17,121 nt of DNA, taken from the NCBI GenBank assembly GCA_964624765.1, contig CAZUZO010000078.1:1-17121 (forward strand), in the 5' to 3' direction. The DNA is from JAGTVB01 sp964624765 (GTDB lineage: Bacteria; Pseudomonadota; Gammaproteobacteria; HK1). The notes under the pieces were generated by a model, which did no database searches, had not been told where the DNA came from, and saw nothing but the letters and a program-made list of their open reading frames with translations. This document shows, one piece after another, positions 1 through 8,130 of this stretch. The position numbers and the translations under genes were made by a program. The first letter of the stretch is position 1. Each line of letters begins with the position of its first letter.

Positions 1-39
1 CCGTCCGCCTGGCTCTCGGGCCGCTCGCGACGGTTTTTT
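1..39 (+). terminator. Possible intrinsic terminator of an upstream gene
   Basis: CCGTC at 1-5 can pair with GACGG at 29-33, and six T residues follow directly at 34-39. The inner part of the hairpin pairs only partly (GGC...GCC). The stem may extend left beyond the window edge. It would end a plus-strand gene lying before the window. Confidence 0.4.
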
Positions 40-311
40 CACAACCTCTCAGAGCCCGGCCGTTCCCGGGTGACGTGGAAATTTCCCATAATAATCCATG
101 ACTGTGCGGGGTATAGTTAGCCTAGGGCAATCCGCATCGCAACCACCTGGGCGGACAGCCAATGCTCTTGTGGCCGCCGGGTCGCTCAAGCGGTCCGCGC
201 GTCTGGCGGGCGAGCCACCGAGAGATCGATCGGGAGCGCTCCGATTCCCTGACGAGATCTATTTCGGTACCGCTTCAATCCGGGGTTAGGCGCAAGCGCT
301 ATCACCAGGCC
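40..311. other. Leader region before the phosphatase gene, no gene seen
   Basis: This stretch has no convincing gene. The reading frame of the phosphatase stays open back to an ATG at 162, but the extra 50 residues do not resemble the family and are rich in Arg and Ser. A CATAAT box at 87-92 could be a -10 element, with only a weak -35 (TTCCCG at 63-68). I see no cobalamin riboswitch signature here. Confidence 0.3.
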
Positions 312-923
312 ATGCAGGAACCGTGCGATCTGACACCAAAGCCCACGGTCATCGATCTTCTACGGCACGGTGAGGTAGAGGGTGGTGTCCGTTTCCGTGG
401 CAGTACCGATGACCCCCTGAGCCGCCAGGGCTGGCAGCAGATGGAGAGGGTTGTGGGTAGTACGGTCTGGCACGGTATCATCAGTTCACCGCTGCGTCGC
501 TGTGCCGATTTCGCCCAGGCGTTTGCCGAGCAGCGGGGCGTTCCGTTGCACCTGGAGGGACGGTTGAGGGAGGTGCATTTCGGTCTCTGGGAGGGGCGCA
601 CAGCCGCCGCGCTGATGCAGGCCGAGCCCGAGGCCCTGGCGAGATTTTGGCAAGCCCCTTACGCCTATCCACCACCCGGTGCAGAGTCATTGCCCCGATT
701 CGAGCGGCGAGTGCTCGACGCCTGGAATGACATCATACGTGGCCGTGCCGGGCGCCGAGTCTTGGTCATCACCCACGGTGGCGTCATCCGCGTGATTCTG
801 CGCCGGGTGCGGGGATTGTCTCCCGACCATCTCTTGGGTATCGACGTGCCCCATGCCTCGTTGCATCGGGTGCTGGTTTCAGACTCATTAGCGCAGGAGG
901 TGCGCCTGGTGGAACGCGGCTGA
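312..923 (+). CDS. cobC: Histidine phosphatase family protein, probable alpha-ribazole phosphatase (CobC-like)
   Basis: This is a 203-residue branched-fold histidine phosphatase. The RHG motif at 18-20 holds the phospho-acceptor His19. Arg62 in SPLRR, Glu87 in LREVHFG and His155 in THGG complete the usual catalytic pocket. CobC removes the 5'-phosphate of alpha-ribazole phosphate (or of adenosylcobalamin phosphate) in the nucleotide-loop assembly of cobalamin. The family also contains phosphoglycerate mutases and fructose bisphosphatases. The CobC role is inferred from the short length, the LREVxFGxWEG signature and the B12 uptake genes next to it. The start at 312 is chosen because similarity to the family begins just after it. 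An ATG at 162 is also in frame, and neither has a strong ribosome binding site. The next gene block has its own promoter, so this gene is probably transcribed separately. Confidence 0.75.
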   Translation: MQEPCDLTPKPTVIDLLRHGEVEGGVRFRGSTDDPLSRQGWQQMERVVGSTVWHGIISSPLRRCADFAQAFAEQRGVPLHLEGRLREVHFGLWEGRTAAALMQAEPEALARFWQAPYAYPPPGAESLPRFERRVLDAWNDIIRGRAGRRVLVITHGGVIRVILRRVRGLSPDHLLGIDVPHASLHRVLVSDSLAQEVRLVERG

Positions 924-966
924 ACAGTTCGATGCCGGTTGCCGTGCGTTGCCTTATCGGCCCCTA

Positions 967-995
967 TTGAGCGCGACAGCCTCCTGGAGCATAAT
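967..995 (+). promoter_or_regulatory. Sigma-70 promoter of the btuB riboswitch operon
   Basis: A -35 box TTGAGC (967-972) and a -10 box CATAAT (990-995) are separated by 17 nt. The predicted transcription start, about 7 nt after the -10 box, falls at about 1002, which is exactly where the P1 stem of the riboswitch begins. Confidence 0.65.
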
Positions 996-1001
996 GCCGG
1001 C

Positions 1002-1185
1002 GGTGATGGTTCCCTCGAAGGAGGGATGAAAAGGGAACAAGGTGCGCTTCTTGGTTGCCAACGAGCAAAGCCTTGGCTGTTCCCGCAACTGTAGGCGGTG
1101 AGCCTGTGTCCCCCGCAAAGCCACTGGGAAACTGGGAAGGCTGGGTGCAGGCGGCGACCCGCGAGCCAGGAGACCTGCCATCGCC
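1002..1185 (+). promoter_or_regulatory. Cobalamin riboswitch upstream of btuB
   Basis: The stretch carries the hallmarks of an adenosylcobalamin-class aptamer in the right order. These are GGTTCCC with GGGATGAAAAGGGAACA (1008-1038), CCCGCAACTGTA (1082-1093), GCCACTGGGAAACTGGGAAGGC (near 1120-1141) and the B12 box AGCCAGGAGACC (1164-1175). GGTGATGG at 1002-1009 pairs with CCATCGCC at 1178-1185, with one G-U pair, to close P1. Binding of cobalamin normally lowers expression of the downstream genes, here receptor and importer. The btuB start codon lies about 267 nt after the aptamer, so the switching element is not an immediate ribosome-binding-site hairpin. Confidence 0.95.
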
Positions 1186-1266
1186 AGCGTCGCCTCTCCG
1201 CGCGAACGGGACGATTTCGGCGGAACGGTCCACCGTGTTGGCGATGCGGGAAACGCGGGTCGCCAG

Positions 1267-1331
1267 CCGGCGGTGGGTTGAACGAGGCATCTGTTCCCAA
1301 GCTGTCCAGTCCATCAACCGCTAGCCGCCGG
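1267..1331 (+). promoter_or_regulatory. Long hairpin in the btuB leader
   Basis: CCGGCGG (1267-1273) pairs with CCGCCGG (1325-1331), and inside it GGTTGA (1276-1281) pairs with TCAACC (1314-1319). No U-run follows, so it is not an ordinary intrinsic terminator. It sits between the aptamer and btuB and may belong to the expression platform. That role is inference. Confidence 0.35.
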
Positions 1332-1452
1332 TCTCCGGGGTCGCTCCGAACGGCGCGCCTCGTTGCATCGATCCCGTTTCCGAGGCGGGGAGGGGTCTTT
1401 ATGGGCCCTGCCCACGCTCCCAAAGCAACAACGAGAAACCGGGGAGATCGCA

Positions 1453-3438
1453 ATGAAGATCGACGACCTATTCGTCGCTATGAGGGGGCTGTCACCGGCG
1501 GCTGTCCATGCCAGCCGGGTGCTTCTCGCAGCGGCCTTGCCCACCCTTGTCAGCGCGCCGGTGTCGGCCCAGACCGAACCGCAAAGGCTACCGGAAACCG
1601 TCGTCACCGCGACGCGTTACGCGGTGCCCGCGGAAACGGTAGGCAGTTCGGTCACCACTCTGACCGGCGAACAACTCCGACAAAAACAGACCCAGTTCGT
1701 CTCGGATGTGCTGCGCGATGTGCCGGGCGTTGCCGTCAACCGCTCGGGTACCTTTGGTGCCCGCACGCAGGTTCGCATTCGGGGGGCGGAAGACAACCAA
1801 ACCCTGGTCATCATCGATGGCGTCAAGATGAACGATCCGGCCAGTGGAGACGCGTTCGATTTTTCCACTCTGCTCGCGAGTGACATCGAGCGGTTGGAGA
1901 TCCTACGCGGCCCCCAGGCGACTTTATACGGCAGCAATACCGTAGGAGGCGTGATCAGTATCACCACCAAGAAGGGTCGAGCGGGGCTCCAGAGCAGTGC
2001 CCGGCTGGAGGGGGGCTCCTTCGGTACCGTTGCCGGTGGAGCCAGGGTCGGCGGTGGTACCGATCTCTTGCACGGCTTTCTTGGGGTGAACGGCTTGAGC
2101 ACCGACGGCATCAATATCTCCCGGTTCGGCGATGAGACGGACGGTTACTCGAACCTCACCCTCAATGGGCAGGCGGGGTTCAATCCACTAGACAACGTTG
2201 AGGTCCAGGGCTCGATACGATACGTGGACAGCACGCTCCAGTTCGACGACTTTGGTTCCGAGACGCAGCCCGGCACCGACATCATCATTCCCAATGACGC
2301 CGACCGGGAAGCGCAGACCCAAAACTTGTCTGGGCGGGTGCAGGGCAAGCTTAGTCTGCTTGAAGGCAAGTGGGAGCACCGTGTCGGTTTCTCAGGGTTG
2401 AAAACGAACAATGATAATTTCGAGGACGGGGACAAGGCGTTCTTCTTCGATGCCACTAAGACCATCATCGACTACCAATCGAATCTATTCCTGGAAACAC
2501 CGACCATCGCCGGTGCCACCCACGATCTGACCTTTCTCGTCGAACATCAGGACCAGGACGGCGAGAATGTGCAAGGGGACCTGCCCAACATCGAGAATAC
2601 GGGGTTGGTCGGCGAATACCGGTTGGGTGTTTGGGATCGGTTGTTCGTGACCGGCGGTGTCCGGTACGACGACAACAGTCGGTTTGCCAATTTCACCTCG
2701 CCCCGGGTCACGGGCGCCTACCTGCATCGGGAAACCGCCACCCGGCTCCACGGGAGTTGGGGCAAGGGGGTTCAGAACCCCACCCTCACCGAGCTATTCG
2801 GATTCTTCAACACCTTTGTCGGTAATCCCGAACTCAAGCCAGAGAATTCCCAGGGGTGGGATGTCGGTATCGAGCAATCTTTCCTCGGCGGCCGCTTGAG
2901 GGGCGATGTCACCTACTTCAACAATCGCATCCAGGACTTCATCTCCTCCGAGTTCGTCCCTGACCTCGGTCAAAGCCGTCCCATCAATCTTCCCGGCAAG
3001 AGCCGGATCCAAGGGGTGGAGGTGTCGTTGCAGGCGAGACTCATGGGTAACCTCACCTTCACTGGAACCTACACCTACACGGACGGAGAAGATCCCGAAG
3101 GCGCCGCGCTGGTGCGCCGACCGAAACATCTCGCCAGTGCCACGTTCAACTATGGATTATGGGCGGATGCCGTCGGCCGCAACCGGGCGAATGTTAACCT
3201 CGATATTCGCTACAACGGTGAACAGCAGGATACCGTTTTCCTCTCGCCCTTTTTCGATCGTCAGCAGGTCACCCTCGACAGCTATACGTTGGTCAACCTG
3301 GCCGGCAGCTATGAATTGACCGAGGGTTTCGAGGTGTTTGCCCGCCTCGAGAACCTGTTGGACGAGCAGTACGAGGAGGTCTTCGGTTTCCGTTCGCCGG
3401 GCATCGGCGCCTTCGGTGGCGTACGGTTGTCCTACTAA
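1453..3438 (+). CDS. btuB: TonB-dependent outer-membrane receptor, probable vitamin B12 receptor BtuB
   Basis: The 661-residue product is a TonB-dependent receptor that would bind cobalamin at the cell surface and import it to the periplasm using energy from TonB. An N-terminal signal sequence has a hydrophobic core at about 22-36 and a likely cleavage after VSA at 37-39. The TonB box ETVVTATR is at 48-55. The plug domain follows (VLRDVPGV, RIRGAEDNQTLVIIDG, LEILRGPQATLYGSNTVGGVI, about 60-172). A 22-strand barrel should make up the rest, and the chain ends in an aromatic residue (LSY) as barrels do. It is somewhat longer than E. coli BtuB (614 residues). The ATG at 1453 follows a GGGGAG purine stretch at a good distance and gives a proper signal peptide. 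The in-frame ATG at 1363 does not. The riboswitch upstream identifies the substrate as a cobalamin-type compound, although the exact corrinoid is unknown. Confidence 0.9.
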   Translation: MKIDDLFVAMRGLSPAAVHASRVLLAAALPTLVSAPVSAQTEPQRLPETVVTATRYAVPAETVGSSVTTLTGEQLRQKQTQFVSDVLRDVPGVAVNRSGTFGARTQVRIRGAEDNQTLVIIDGVKMNDPASGDAFDFSTLLASDIERLEILRGPQATLYGSNTVGGVISITTKKGRAGLQSSARLEGGSFGTVAGGARVGGGTDLLHGFLGVNGLSTDGINISRFGDETDGYSNLTLNGQAGFNPLDNVEVQGSIRYVDSTLQFDDFGSETQPGTDIIIPNDADREAQTQNLSGRVQGKLSLLEGKWEHRVGFSGLKTNNDNFEDGDKAFFFDATKTIIDYQSNLFLETPTIAGATHDLTFLVEHQDQDGENVQGDLPNIENTGLVGEYRLGVWDRLFVTGGVRYDDNSRFANFTSPRVTGAYLHRETATRLHGSWGKGVQNPTLTELFGFFNTFVGNPELKPENSQGWDVGIEQSFLGGRLRGDVTYFNNRIQDFISSEFVPDLGQSRPINLPGKSRIQGVEVSLQARLMGNLTFTGTYTYTDGEDPEGAALVRRPKHLASATFNYGLWADAVGRNRANVNLDIRYNGEQQDTVFLSPFFDRQQVTLDSYTLVNLAGSYELTEGFEVFARLENLLDEQYEEVFGFRSPGIGAFGGVRLSY

Positions 3439-3446
3439 GCCGCGCC

Positions 3447-4655
3447 ATGATGAAGCTGGGATTCCCCCGGCTATTGGGTCTCGTGGGGGCGTTGGCGTGG
3501 GGTTTGTCATCGGTGCCCGCCGACCCGGCGAACGGACCGACCGGCAATCGAATCGAAGGGTGTGTCGAGGGATACGATCCGACGGTCGACTATTTCCCCG
3601 AGAAAGCGCGCATTCGCCATGCCACGGGTTTTGACATCGAGTACCGAAAACATTACAAGATTTTGACCGTGCTTACCCCTTGGCCAAATGCCAAGGATCC
3701 GTTTCGCTATGTTCTACTCCAATGTGGTACGCCGCGACCCGCTGGCCGTGACGGTGCGCGGGTCATCGAGGTTCCGATCCAGACCATTGCCACGCTATCG
3801 GCCACCCATCTTTCGCATTTGCAGCTTCTCGATGAGCTGGCGAGCCTGGTGGCGATGAGTGACCCCGAGTGGGTGTATTCCCCGCGCATTCGGGAGCACA
3901 TCGCTAGCACCGAGGTGAAGGCCATCGGGCGCGGGACCAGCTTGAACATCGAGACCGTGCTGGACCTCGCCCCCGACTTGGTCACGGCGGTTGGCCATGA
4001 TCAACCCCAGCTGAATGCCCACCCGGTGTTGGAACGGGCAGGCGTGCAGGTGGTCATCAATAGTGAATACGTCGAGGGATCGGCTTTGGGCCGTGCCGAG
4101 TGGCTGAAATTTACCGCGGCCTTTTTCAACAAGGAGGAGATGGCCGAGCGCCGCTTCGCTGAGATGGAAAAGCGGTATGCATCATACGCCGCGATGACCC
4201 AGCCGATCCCAACCGAGCAACGCCCGACGGTGTTGGGCGGCGCGTTGTTTCGCGACACCTGGCACGGTCCAGGCGGCGACAGCTATATTGCGCGACTCGT
4301 TCACGACGCGGGGGGTCGCTATCTGTGGGCCGAGGACAGCCATCGAGCGAGCATTCCCCTGAGTTTCGAGGTGGTCTTCGACCGCGCGGCCGATGCGGAT
4401 TATTGGTTTACCGGTCGTTTGGAGTGGTTCACCCGGGCGGGCATGCTGGCGGAAAACGAACGCTACGGGCGCTTCAAGGCTTTTCAGTTAGGGCAGGTCT
4501 ATAACAGCAATGCCCGTGTTAACCACCAGGGTGCCAACGATTTCTGGGAAACGGCCGTGGTGGAGCCGCATCTACTCCTCGCCGACTTCATCAAGATCCT
4601 GCACCCTCACTTGCTGCCGGAACATCGACTGCGGTATTACAGGCGACTGGAGTGA
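3447..4655 (+). CDS. ABC transporter periplasmic substrate-binding protein, cobalamin type (BtuF role)
   Basis: The 402-residue product fits the class III periplasmic binding proteins (Peripla_BP_2) that serve BtuCD/FecCD importers. A signal peptide is visible (hydrophobic core LLGLVGALAWGLSSV, about 9-23). Two family blocks stand out: IETVLDLAPDLV (168-179), and the segment around 206-228 with SEYVEGSALGRAEW. It is longer than E. coli BtuF (266 residues). The first 110 residues before the binding-protein core are extra and contain Cys39 and Cys93, which could pair in the periplasm. It starts 8 nt after btuB. A second ATG directly follows the first, so the start could be 3450. I infer cobalamin or another corrinoid as the ligand from the operon and riboswitch, because related proteins also carry siderophores or heme. 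Confidence 0.82.
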   Translation: MMKLGFPRLLGLVGALAWGLSSVPADPANGPTGNRIEGCVEGYDPTVDYFPEKARIRHATGFDIEYRKHYKILTVLTPWPNAKDPFRYVLLQCGTPRPAGRDGARVIEVPIQTIATLSATHLSHLQLLDELASLVAMSDPEWVYSPRIREHIASTEVKAIGRGTSLNIETVLDLAPDLVTAVGHDQPQLNAHPVLERAGVQVVINSEYVEGSALGRAEWLKFTAAFFNKEEMAERRFAEMEKRYASYAAMTQPIPTEQRPTVLGGALFRDTWHGPGGDSYIARLVHDAGGRYLWAEDSHRASIPLSFEVVFDRAADADYWFTGRLEWFTRAGMLAENERYGRFKAFQLGQVYNSNARVNHQGANDFWETAVVEPHLLLADFIKILHPHLLPEHRLRYYRRLE

Positions 4656-4681
4656 AGACAGACGCAACGCGCTAGGGTCGA

Positions 4682-5746
4682 GTGGGTACATCACCTAGGT
4701 CCGTCGGAAACAGCGCACACCTCGTCGCCATGGCGGGTTTAAGCCTTGGGTTGTGTGCAGCGTTTTTTTTGAATCTCGCCTTCGGCTCGGTCACGATTCC
4801 GCTGGCGGACATCGCCACCATCATCCTGGGCGGTGAGCCAACCAAGGCCACCTGGTCTGAGATCGTGCTCAACTTTCGCCTGCCAAAGGCCCTAACCGCC
4901 ATGTTGGCGGGCGCCGGATTGGCGGTGGGGGGGCTGCTGATGCAGACCCTATTTCGCAATCCCTTGGCGGATCCATTTATCTTGGGCATCAGCTCCGGGG
5001 CAAGCCTCGGCGTGGCGTTGATCGTCCTTTCTACCGGGGCCGCGACGGGCTTTCTCGCGGCGATGGATTTCCTCAATAGCCTGAGTCTGATTGGAGCCGC
5101 CATCTTGGGAGGCGGATTGGTCATGATGTTGGTGGTCGCAGTGGCTCAAAAGGTGCGCAGCAACATGACGTTGCTGATTTTAGGGCTGATGTTTGGCTAT
5201 GCCACCGGAGCTTTGGTGAGCGTGCTTCTCTACTTCAGTGTGCCGGAGCAGATCCAGGCGTACATTGCCTGGACCTTCGGTAGCTTTGGCGGTGTGACCT
5301 GGGGTCAAATGCGAGTGCTGGCGCCGATAGTATTGCTAGGACTCACCTTAGCCTACCTGTTGATCAAGCCACTGAACGCGTTACTGCTCGGTGAGGCCTA
5401 TGCGCGCAGCATGGGGCTCAGCATGGCGCAGGCGCGGTTCTGGATCATCGTGAGTACCGCTTTGCTTGCCGGCGCGGTGACCGCCTGCTGTGGCCCGATC
5501 GGCTTCTTGGGGGTGGCCGTGCCCCATCTGTGCCGGGCGCTGCTCAATACTTCCGATCATCGCATTCTGGTGCCGGCGACCATCATCCTGGGTGGCACCA
5601 TTGCGCTCATTGCCGATCTGGTGGCGGCGCTACCGGGCAGTTCTAGCGTGTTACCGTTGAACGCGATCACTGCACTGCTGGGGGCGCCGGTGGTGGTGTG
5701 GATCCTCCTGCGCCGTTCTAATGTTCGGGAATCCTTTGCGGCCTGA
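4682..5746 (+). CDS. btuC: FecCD-family ABC transporter permease, cobalamin type (BtuC role)
   Basis: This 354-residue, very hydrophobic protein is the inner-membrane channel of the importer. Family hallmarks are FRLPKALTAMLAGAGLAVGG (65-84), FRNPLADPFILGISSGASLG (91-110), the cytoplasmic coupling stretch around LLGEAYARSMG (235-245), and GPIGFLGVAVPH (271-282). Length and about ten membrane segments match BtuC/FecD. The start used is GTG at 4682, which has a weak AGGG upstream. An in-frame ATG at 4730 would give 338 residues and is also possible. It lies 26 nt after the binding protein, and its 3' end may overlap the start of the ATPase gene, which supports one transcript and one complex. 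Confidence 0.88.
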   Translation: MGTSPRSVGNSAHLVAMAGLSLGLCAAFFLNLAFGSVTIPLADIATIILGGEPTKATWSEIVLNFRLPKALTAMLAGAGLAVGGLLMQTLFRNPLADPFILGISSGASLGVALIVLSTGAATGFLAAMDFLNSLSLIGAAILGGGLVMMLVVAVAQKVRSNMTLLILGLMFGYATGALVSVLLYFSVPEQIQAYIAWTFGSFGGVTWGQMRVLAPIVLLGLTLAYLLIKPLNALLLGEAYARSMGLSMAQARFWIIVSTALLAGAVTACCGPIGFLGVAVPHLCRALLNTSDHRILVPATIILGGTIALIADLVAALPGSSSVLPLNAITALLGAPVVVWILLRRSNVRESFAA

Positions 5747-5759
5747 TAGGCCAGAGGGG

Positions 5760-6842
5760 ATGGCGCTGACCCCAGCGCGAGTCGCGGTGGGTCGCGTCGT
5801 GTTGAGAGCCGAGGATCTGACCATCGGTTACGTTCAGCGGCGGCGCCCACCGTTGGTGGTCGCCGAGGGCATCTCGGTGGCTTTACAACGAGGCGAGCTG
5901 GTGTGTCTTCTGGGCCCCAATGGGGCCGGGAAGTCTACCTTGATACGCACCTTATCCGGTATGCAGCGTCCCCTGGCCGGGTGGGTGCGATTGCACGGTA
6001 CGCCGGTGCATGACCTGTCGCCGCGGGCTCTCGCCCGCCGCTTGAGCGTGGTGCTGACAGAACGCGTGGAGGTCGGTGCGCTGGCCGCCGAGGACCTGGT
6101 GGCCCTCGGCCGTTATCCTTACACCGACTGGAGCGGACGGCTGACGGAGCGAGACGAGCACATCGTCGGCTGGGCCATGGAGACGGTGGGTGCCTCGCCA
6201 CTCGCCAAGCGTAAAGTGAATGAGCTCAGCGACGGCGAACGCCAGAAGGTCATGATTGCCCGCGCCCTGGCCCAGGAGCCAACGGTCATGATCCTTGATG
6301 AGCCGACGGCGTTTCTCGATCTGCCGCGCCGGGTGGACATCATGGGGACGTTGCGCCGGCTTGCCCGCCAGACCGGGCAGGCGATCCTGCTTTCCACCCA
6401 CGATCTCGACCTCGCGTTGCGCAATGCGGATACCCTCTGGCTACTGCCGCAGGGCGGAACCCTGCAGGCTGGCGCCCCCGAGGATCTGGTCCTCAACGGT
6501 GCCTTCCAGGCCGCCTTCGCCATGGATGGCATCGAATTTGACACCTATTCAGGATCTTTCCGATTGCCTGGCCGAAGATGCGGCGAGGTGGCGCTCTACG
6601 GGAACGGTGTGCAGGCCCTGTGGACGGCACGCGCGCTGGAACGCGAGGGGTTCTCGGCGCGATCGGATGGCGTGGGATCGGCCCTGTCGGTGGAAGTGCT
6701 CAGCCATGACGGGCATACCCAATGGCGGGTCCACAGGGGGCAAGCGCGGCAGACGTGCCGCTCGATCGCCGAGGTGATCGCCTGTTTACGCGGGGGGGAC
6801 GAACGACTCGAGCATCGGCGTTTCGTATCCGACGACGGCTAA
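5760..6842 (+). CDS. btuD: ABC transporter ATP-binding protein, cobalamin type (BtuD role), with C-terminal extension
   Basis: This 360-residue ATPase would drive the importer. Walker A GPNGAGKST is at 52-60, the signature LSDGE at 156-160, Walker B ILDEP at 178-182 and the switch His at 214 (STHD). The position where the Q-loop glutamine is expected reads VVLTERVEVG (97-106), so Thr replaces Gln. LSDGERQKVMIARAL is typical of the FecE/HmuV branch. The ATPase core ends near residue 255, and about 100 further residues follow (FRLPGRRCGEVALYGNG and onward) that ordinary BtuD (about 250 residues) lacks. I chose ATG 5760, just after AGAGGGG. ATG 5721 would add 13 residues overlapping btuC and has no ribosome binding site. 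The gene ends 17 nt from the convergent tonB. Confidence 0.88.
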   Translation: MALTPARVAVGRVVLRAEDLTIGYVQRRRPPLVVAEGISVALQRGELVCLLGPNGAGKSTLIRTLSGMQRPLAGWVRLHGTPVHDLSPRALARRLSVVLTERVEVGALAAEDLVALGRYPYTDWSGRLTERDEHIVGWAMETVGASPLAKRKVNELSDGERQKVMIARALAQEPTVMILDEPTAFLDLPRRVDIMGTLRRLARQTGQAILLSTHDLDLALRNADTLWLLPQGGTLQAGAPEDLVLNGAFQAAFAMDGIEFDTYSGSFRLPGRRCGEVALYGNGVQALWTARALEREGFSARSDGVGSALSVEVLSHDGHTQWRVHRGQARQTCRSIAEVIACLRGGDERLEHRRFVSDDG

Positions 6843-6859
6843 CCAGGCGTTCTCGGGCA

Positions 6860-7678
6860 TCACCGACCTTCGTCATCGAGACGAAAGCGGATCGGGATGT
6901 CCACCGTTGTGCTGACTGCCTGCCCGGCACGGCGGGCAGGTAGGAAACGCCAGTCCTTGACGGTGGCCACGGCCGCTTCATCGAGTACCCGATGGCCGCT
7001 GCTTTGCTTGACCTCGACTTGCCCGGTGCGACCATCGGCTTGAATCCCGGCCTGGATGAGCACGTGTCCCTCATAACCGCGTCGACGCGCGAGAGCGGGG
7101 TAGTGCGGCTTTGGATTGCCTGGGGCCGGCCTCGCAGCACGTAGGTCGGCGTCGGTATCCCCCGGATCACCCACACCGGGTTGAACGGGTGCGATGGCAG
7201 CGCGTGCAGGGGTGGGTGTCATAGCTGCCGCGGCGGCTGATCCGGCGGCGTGTGGGGCCGACGGGGGTCTGCTGGGAGGCTCAAGGGCCGGTCTGTCGGG
7301 CTTGGGCTGCGGCTTTGCTGCAGGCTTCGGTGGCGGCGCTTCGCGAAGTTCGACGGCGGCGCGCTGAGGGCTCGCGTTACGAGGCTTGGGCTCGGTGGGC
7401 ACTGTTTGGTTCACTGGGCTCGCTTTGGGTGCCTCGTGCGTGGGCACCGGTGAGGCGGGTGGTGGTTTCTGCCTGGGGTGTTCGGCCGGAACGGATTCTT
7501 GCTCTTGGGGGTTGCTTCCATCGTCGGAGGTGGCTGCGATGAACGATACGGTGAGGTGCGTTGCAGGGCCTCGGTCCGCCATGGGTGGCATCAGATGGAG
7601 CCCGAAACCGAGGGCAAGGTGGGCAGAGAGGGAGAACGCCAGTGCCGCTAGCCAGGGCCGCAGACTCGATTCGGTCAC
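6860..7678 (-). CDS. tonB: Energy transducer TonB
   Basis: TonB passes the energy of the ExbBD proton channel to outer-membrane receptors such as the BtuB next door. From the GTG at 7678 the protein has 272 residues. A single membrane segment lies at about 8-30 with Ser16 and His20, the same spacing and positions as the SxxxH face of E. coli TonB. A long Pro/Ala/Lys-rich periplasmic stretch follows, then the C-terminal domain (HYPALARRRGYEGHVLIQ, VEVKQSSGHRVLDEAAV, VKDWRFLPARRAGQ, DIPIRFRL). The open frame reaches back to an ATG at 7888, which would add 70 residues with three nearby Cys. I prefer GTG 7678 because of the Ser16/His20 register and the GGGGA six nt before it, but the longer form cannot be excluded. 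A cobalamin riboswitch lies upstream. No exbB or exbD is present. Confidence 0.85.
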   Translation of the reverse strand: MTESSLRPWLAALAFSLSAHLALGFGLHLMPPMADRGPATHLTVSFIAATSDDGSNPQEQESVPAEHPRQKPPPASPVPTHEAPKASPVNQTVPTEPKPRNASPQRAAVELREAPPPKPAAKPQPKPDRPALEPPSRPPSAPHAAGSAAAAAMTPTPARAAIAPVQPGVGDPGDTDADLRAARPAPGNPKPHYPALARRRGYEGHVLIQAGIQADGRTGQVEVKQSSGHRVLDEAAVATVKDWRFLPARRAGQAVSTTVDIPIRFRLDDEGR

Positions 7679-8130
7679 GATCGGTCCCCGTAGAGGGGCG
7701 CTCTCGGAAGGTGCTGGATCGTTAACTACTGACGACTGTGAACTGCAAGCTTCGGTGCCATCCCGCCCACAGCAGGCATCGACCGCCGGCGGGATTGGCA
7801 GTTCGTCGCGGTTTGCTGACGCGCCGCTGATCGACTCCGAAGGTGCTGCGACCAGGGGGTCAGGCGAGGTAATGTGGCAGGGGACCATAACACGACACGA
7901 GCAGCAGAAATCCGATGTCGATCATTGCCAGCTGAATGGCGGCCTAGGCGGCGTTGGACAGCGTCTCGAACGCCTGGGTCGACGGGGCGTGCTATGGGGT
8001 TTATCGATACTGAGGTGGGATAAATGCCGCGCCACCTAATTGATAGGTCGGCCCCACAGCGACGCACTCGTGCGCCACCACAGCGGGAACCGCACCACCG
8101 AACGCCCCGCACGGTGGTAGGTGACGCGCT
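7679..8130 (-). other. Long leader between riboswitch and tonB, no certain gene
   Basis: This is leader sequence if tonB starts at 7678. Its 3' half (7679-7888) is open in the tonB frame, and about 50 of those codons favour G or C in the third position, so it may encode an N-terminal extension. A 21-codon hydrophobic reading frame (7925 down to 7860) is present but lacks a ribosome binding site. No U-rich hairpin terminator was seen. Confidence 0.3.

Noticed and set aside
98..289. 63-codon plus-strand frame before the phosphatase gene
   Set aside because: Composition is unlike a protein, it has no ribosome binding site and no family resemblance; it overlaps the leader of the phosphatase gene.
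162..311. N-terminal extension of the phosphatase to an ATG at 162
   Set aside because: The extra 50 residues do not match histidine phosphatases and are rich in Arg and Ser. The family domain starts right after 312.
665..1453. 262-codon minus-strand frame antisense to cobC, the riboswitch and the btuB leader
   Set aside because: It crosses the riboswitch and the start of btuB, and the translation is Arg/Pro-rich, as expected from reading GC-rich DNA in the wrong frame.
1098..1883. Plus-strand frame through the riboswitch and early btuB
   Set aside because: It is a shadow of btuB in another frame, with no domain and many Arg and Gly residues.
7860..7925. 21-codon hydrophobic minus-strand frame in the tonB leader
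   Set aside because: No ribosome binding site, and it is too short to tell from chance; kept only as a remark in the leader entry.
7386..8039. 217-codon plus-strand frame antisense to tonB
   Set aside because: It is the complement of the Pro-rich part of tonB and its leader; no family resemblance.
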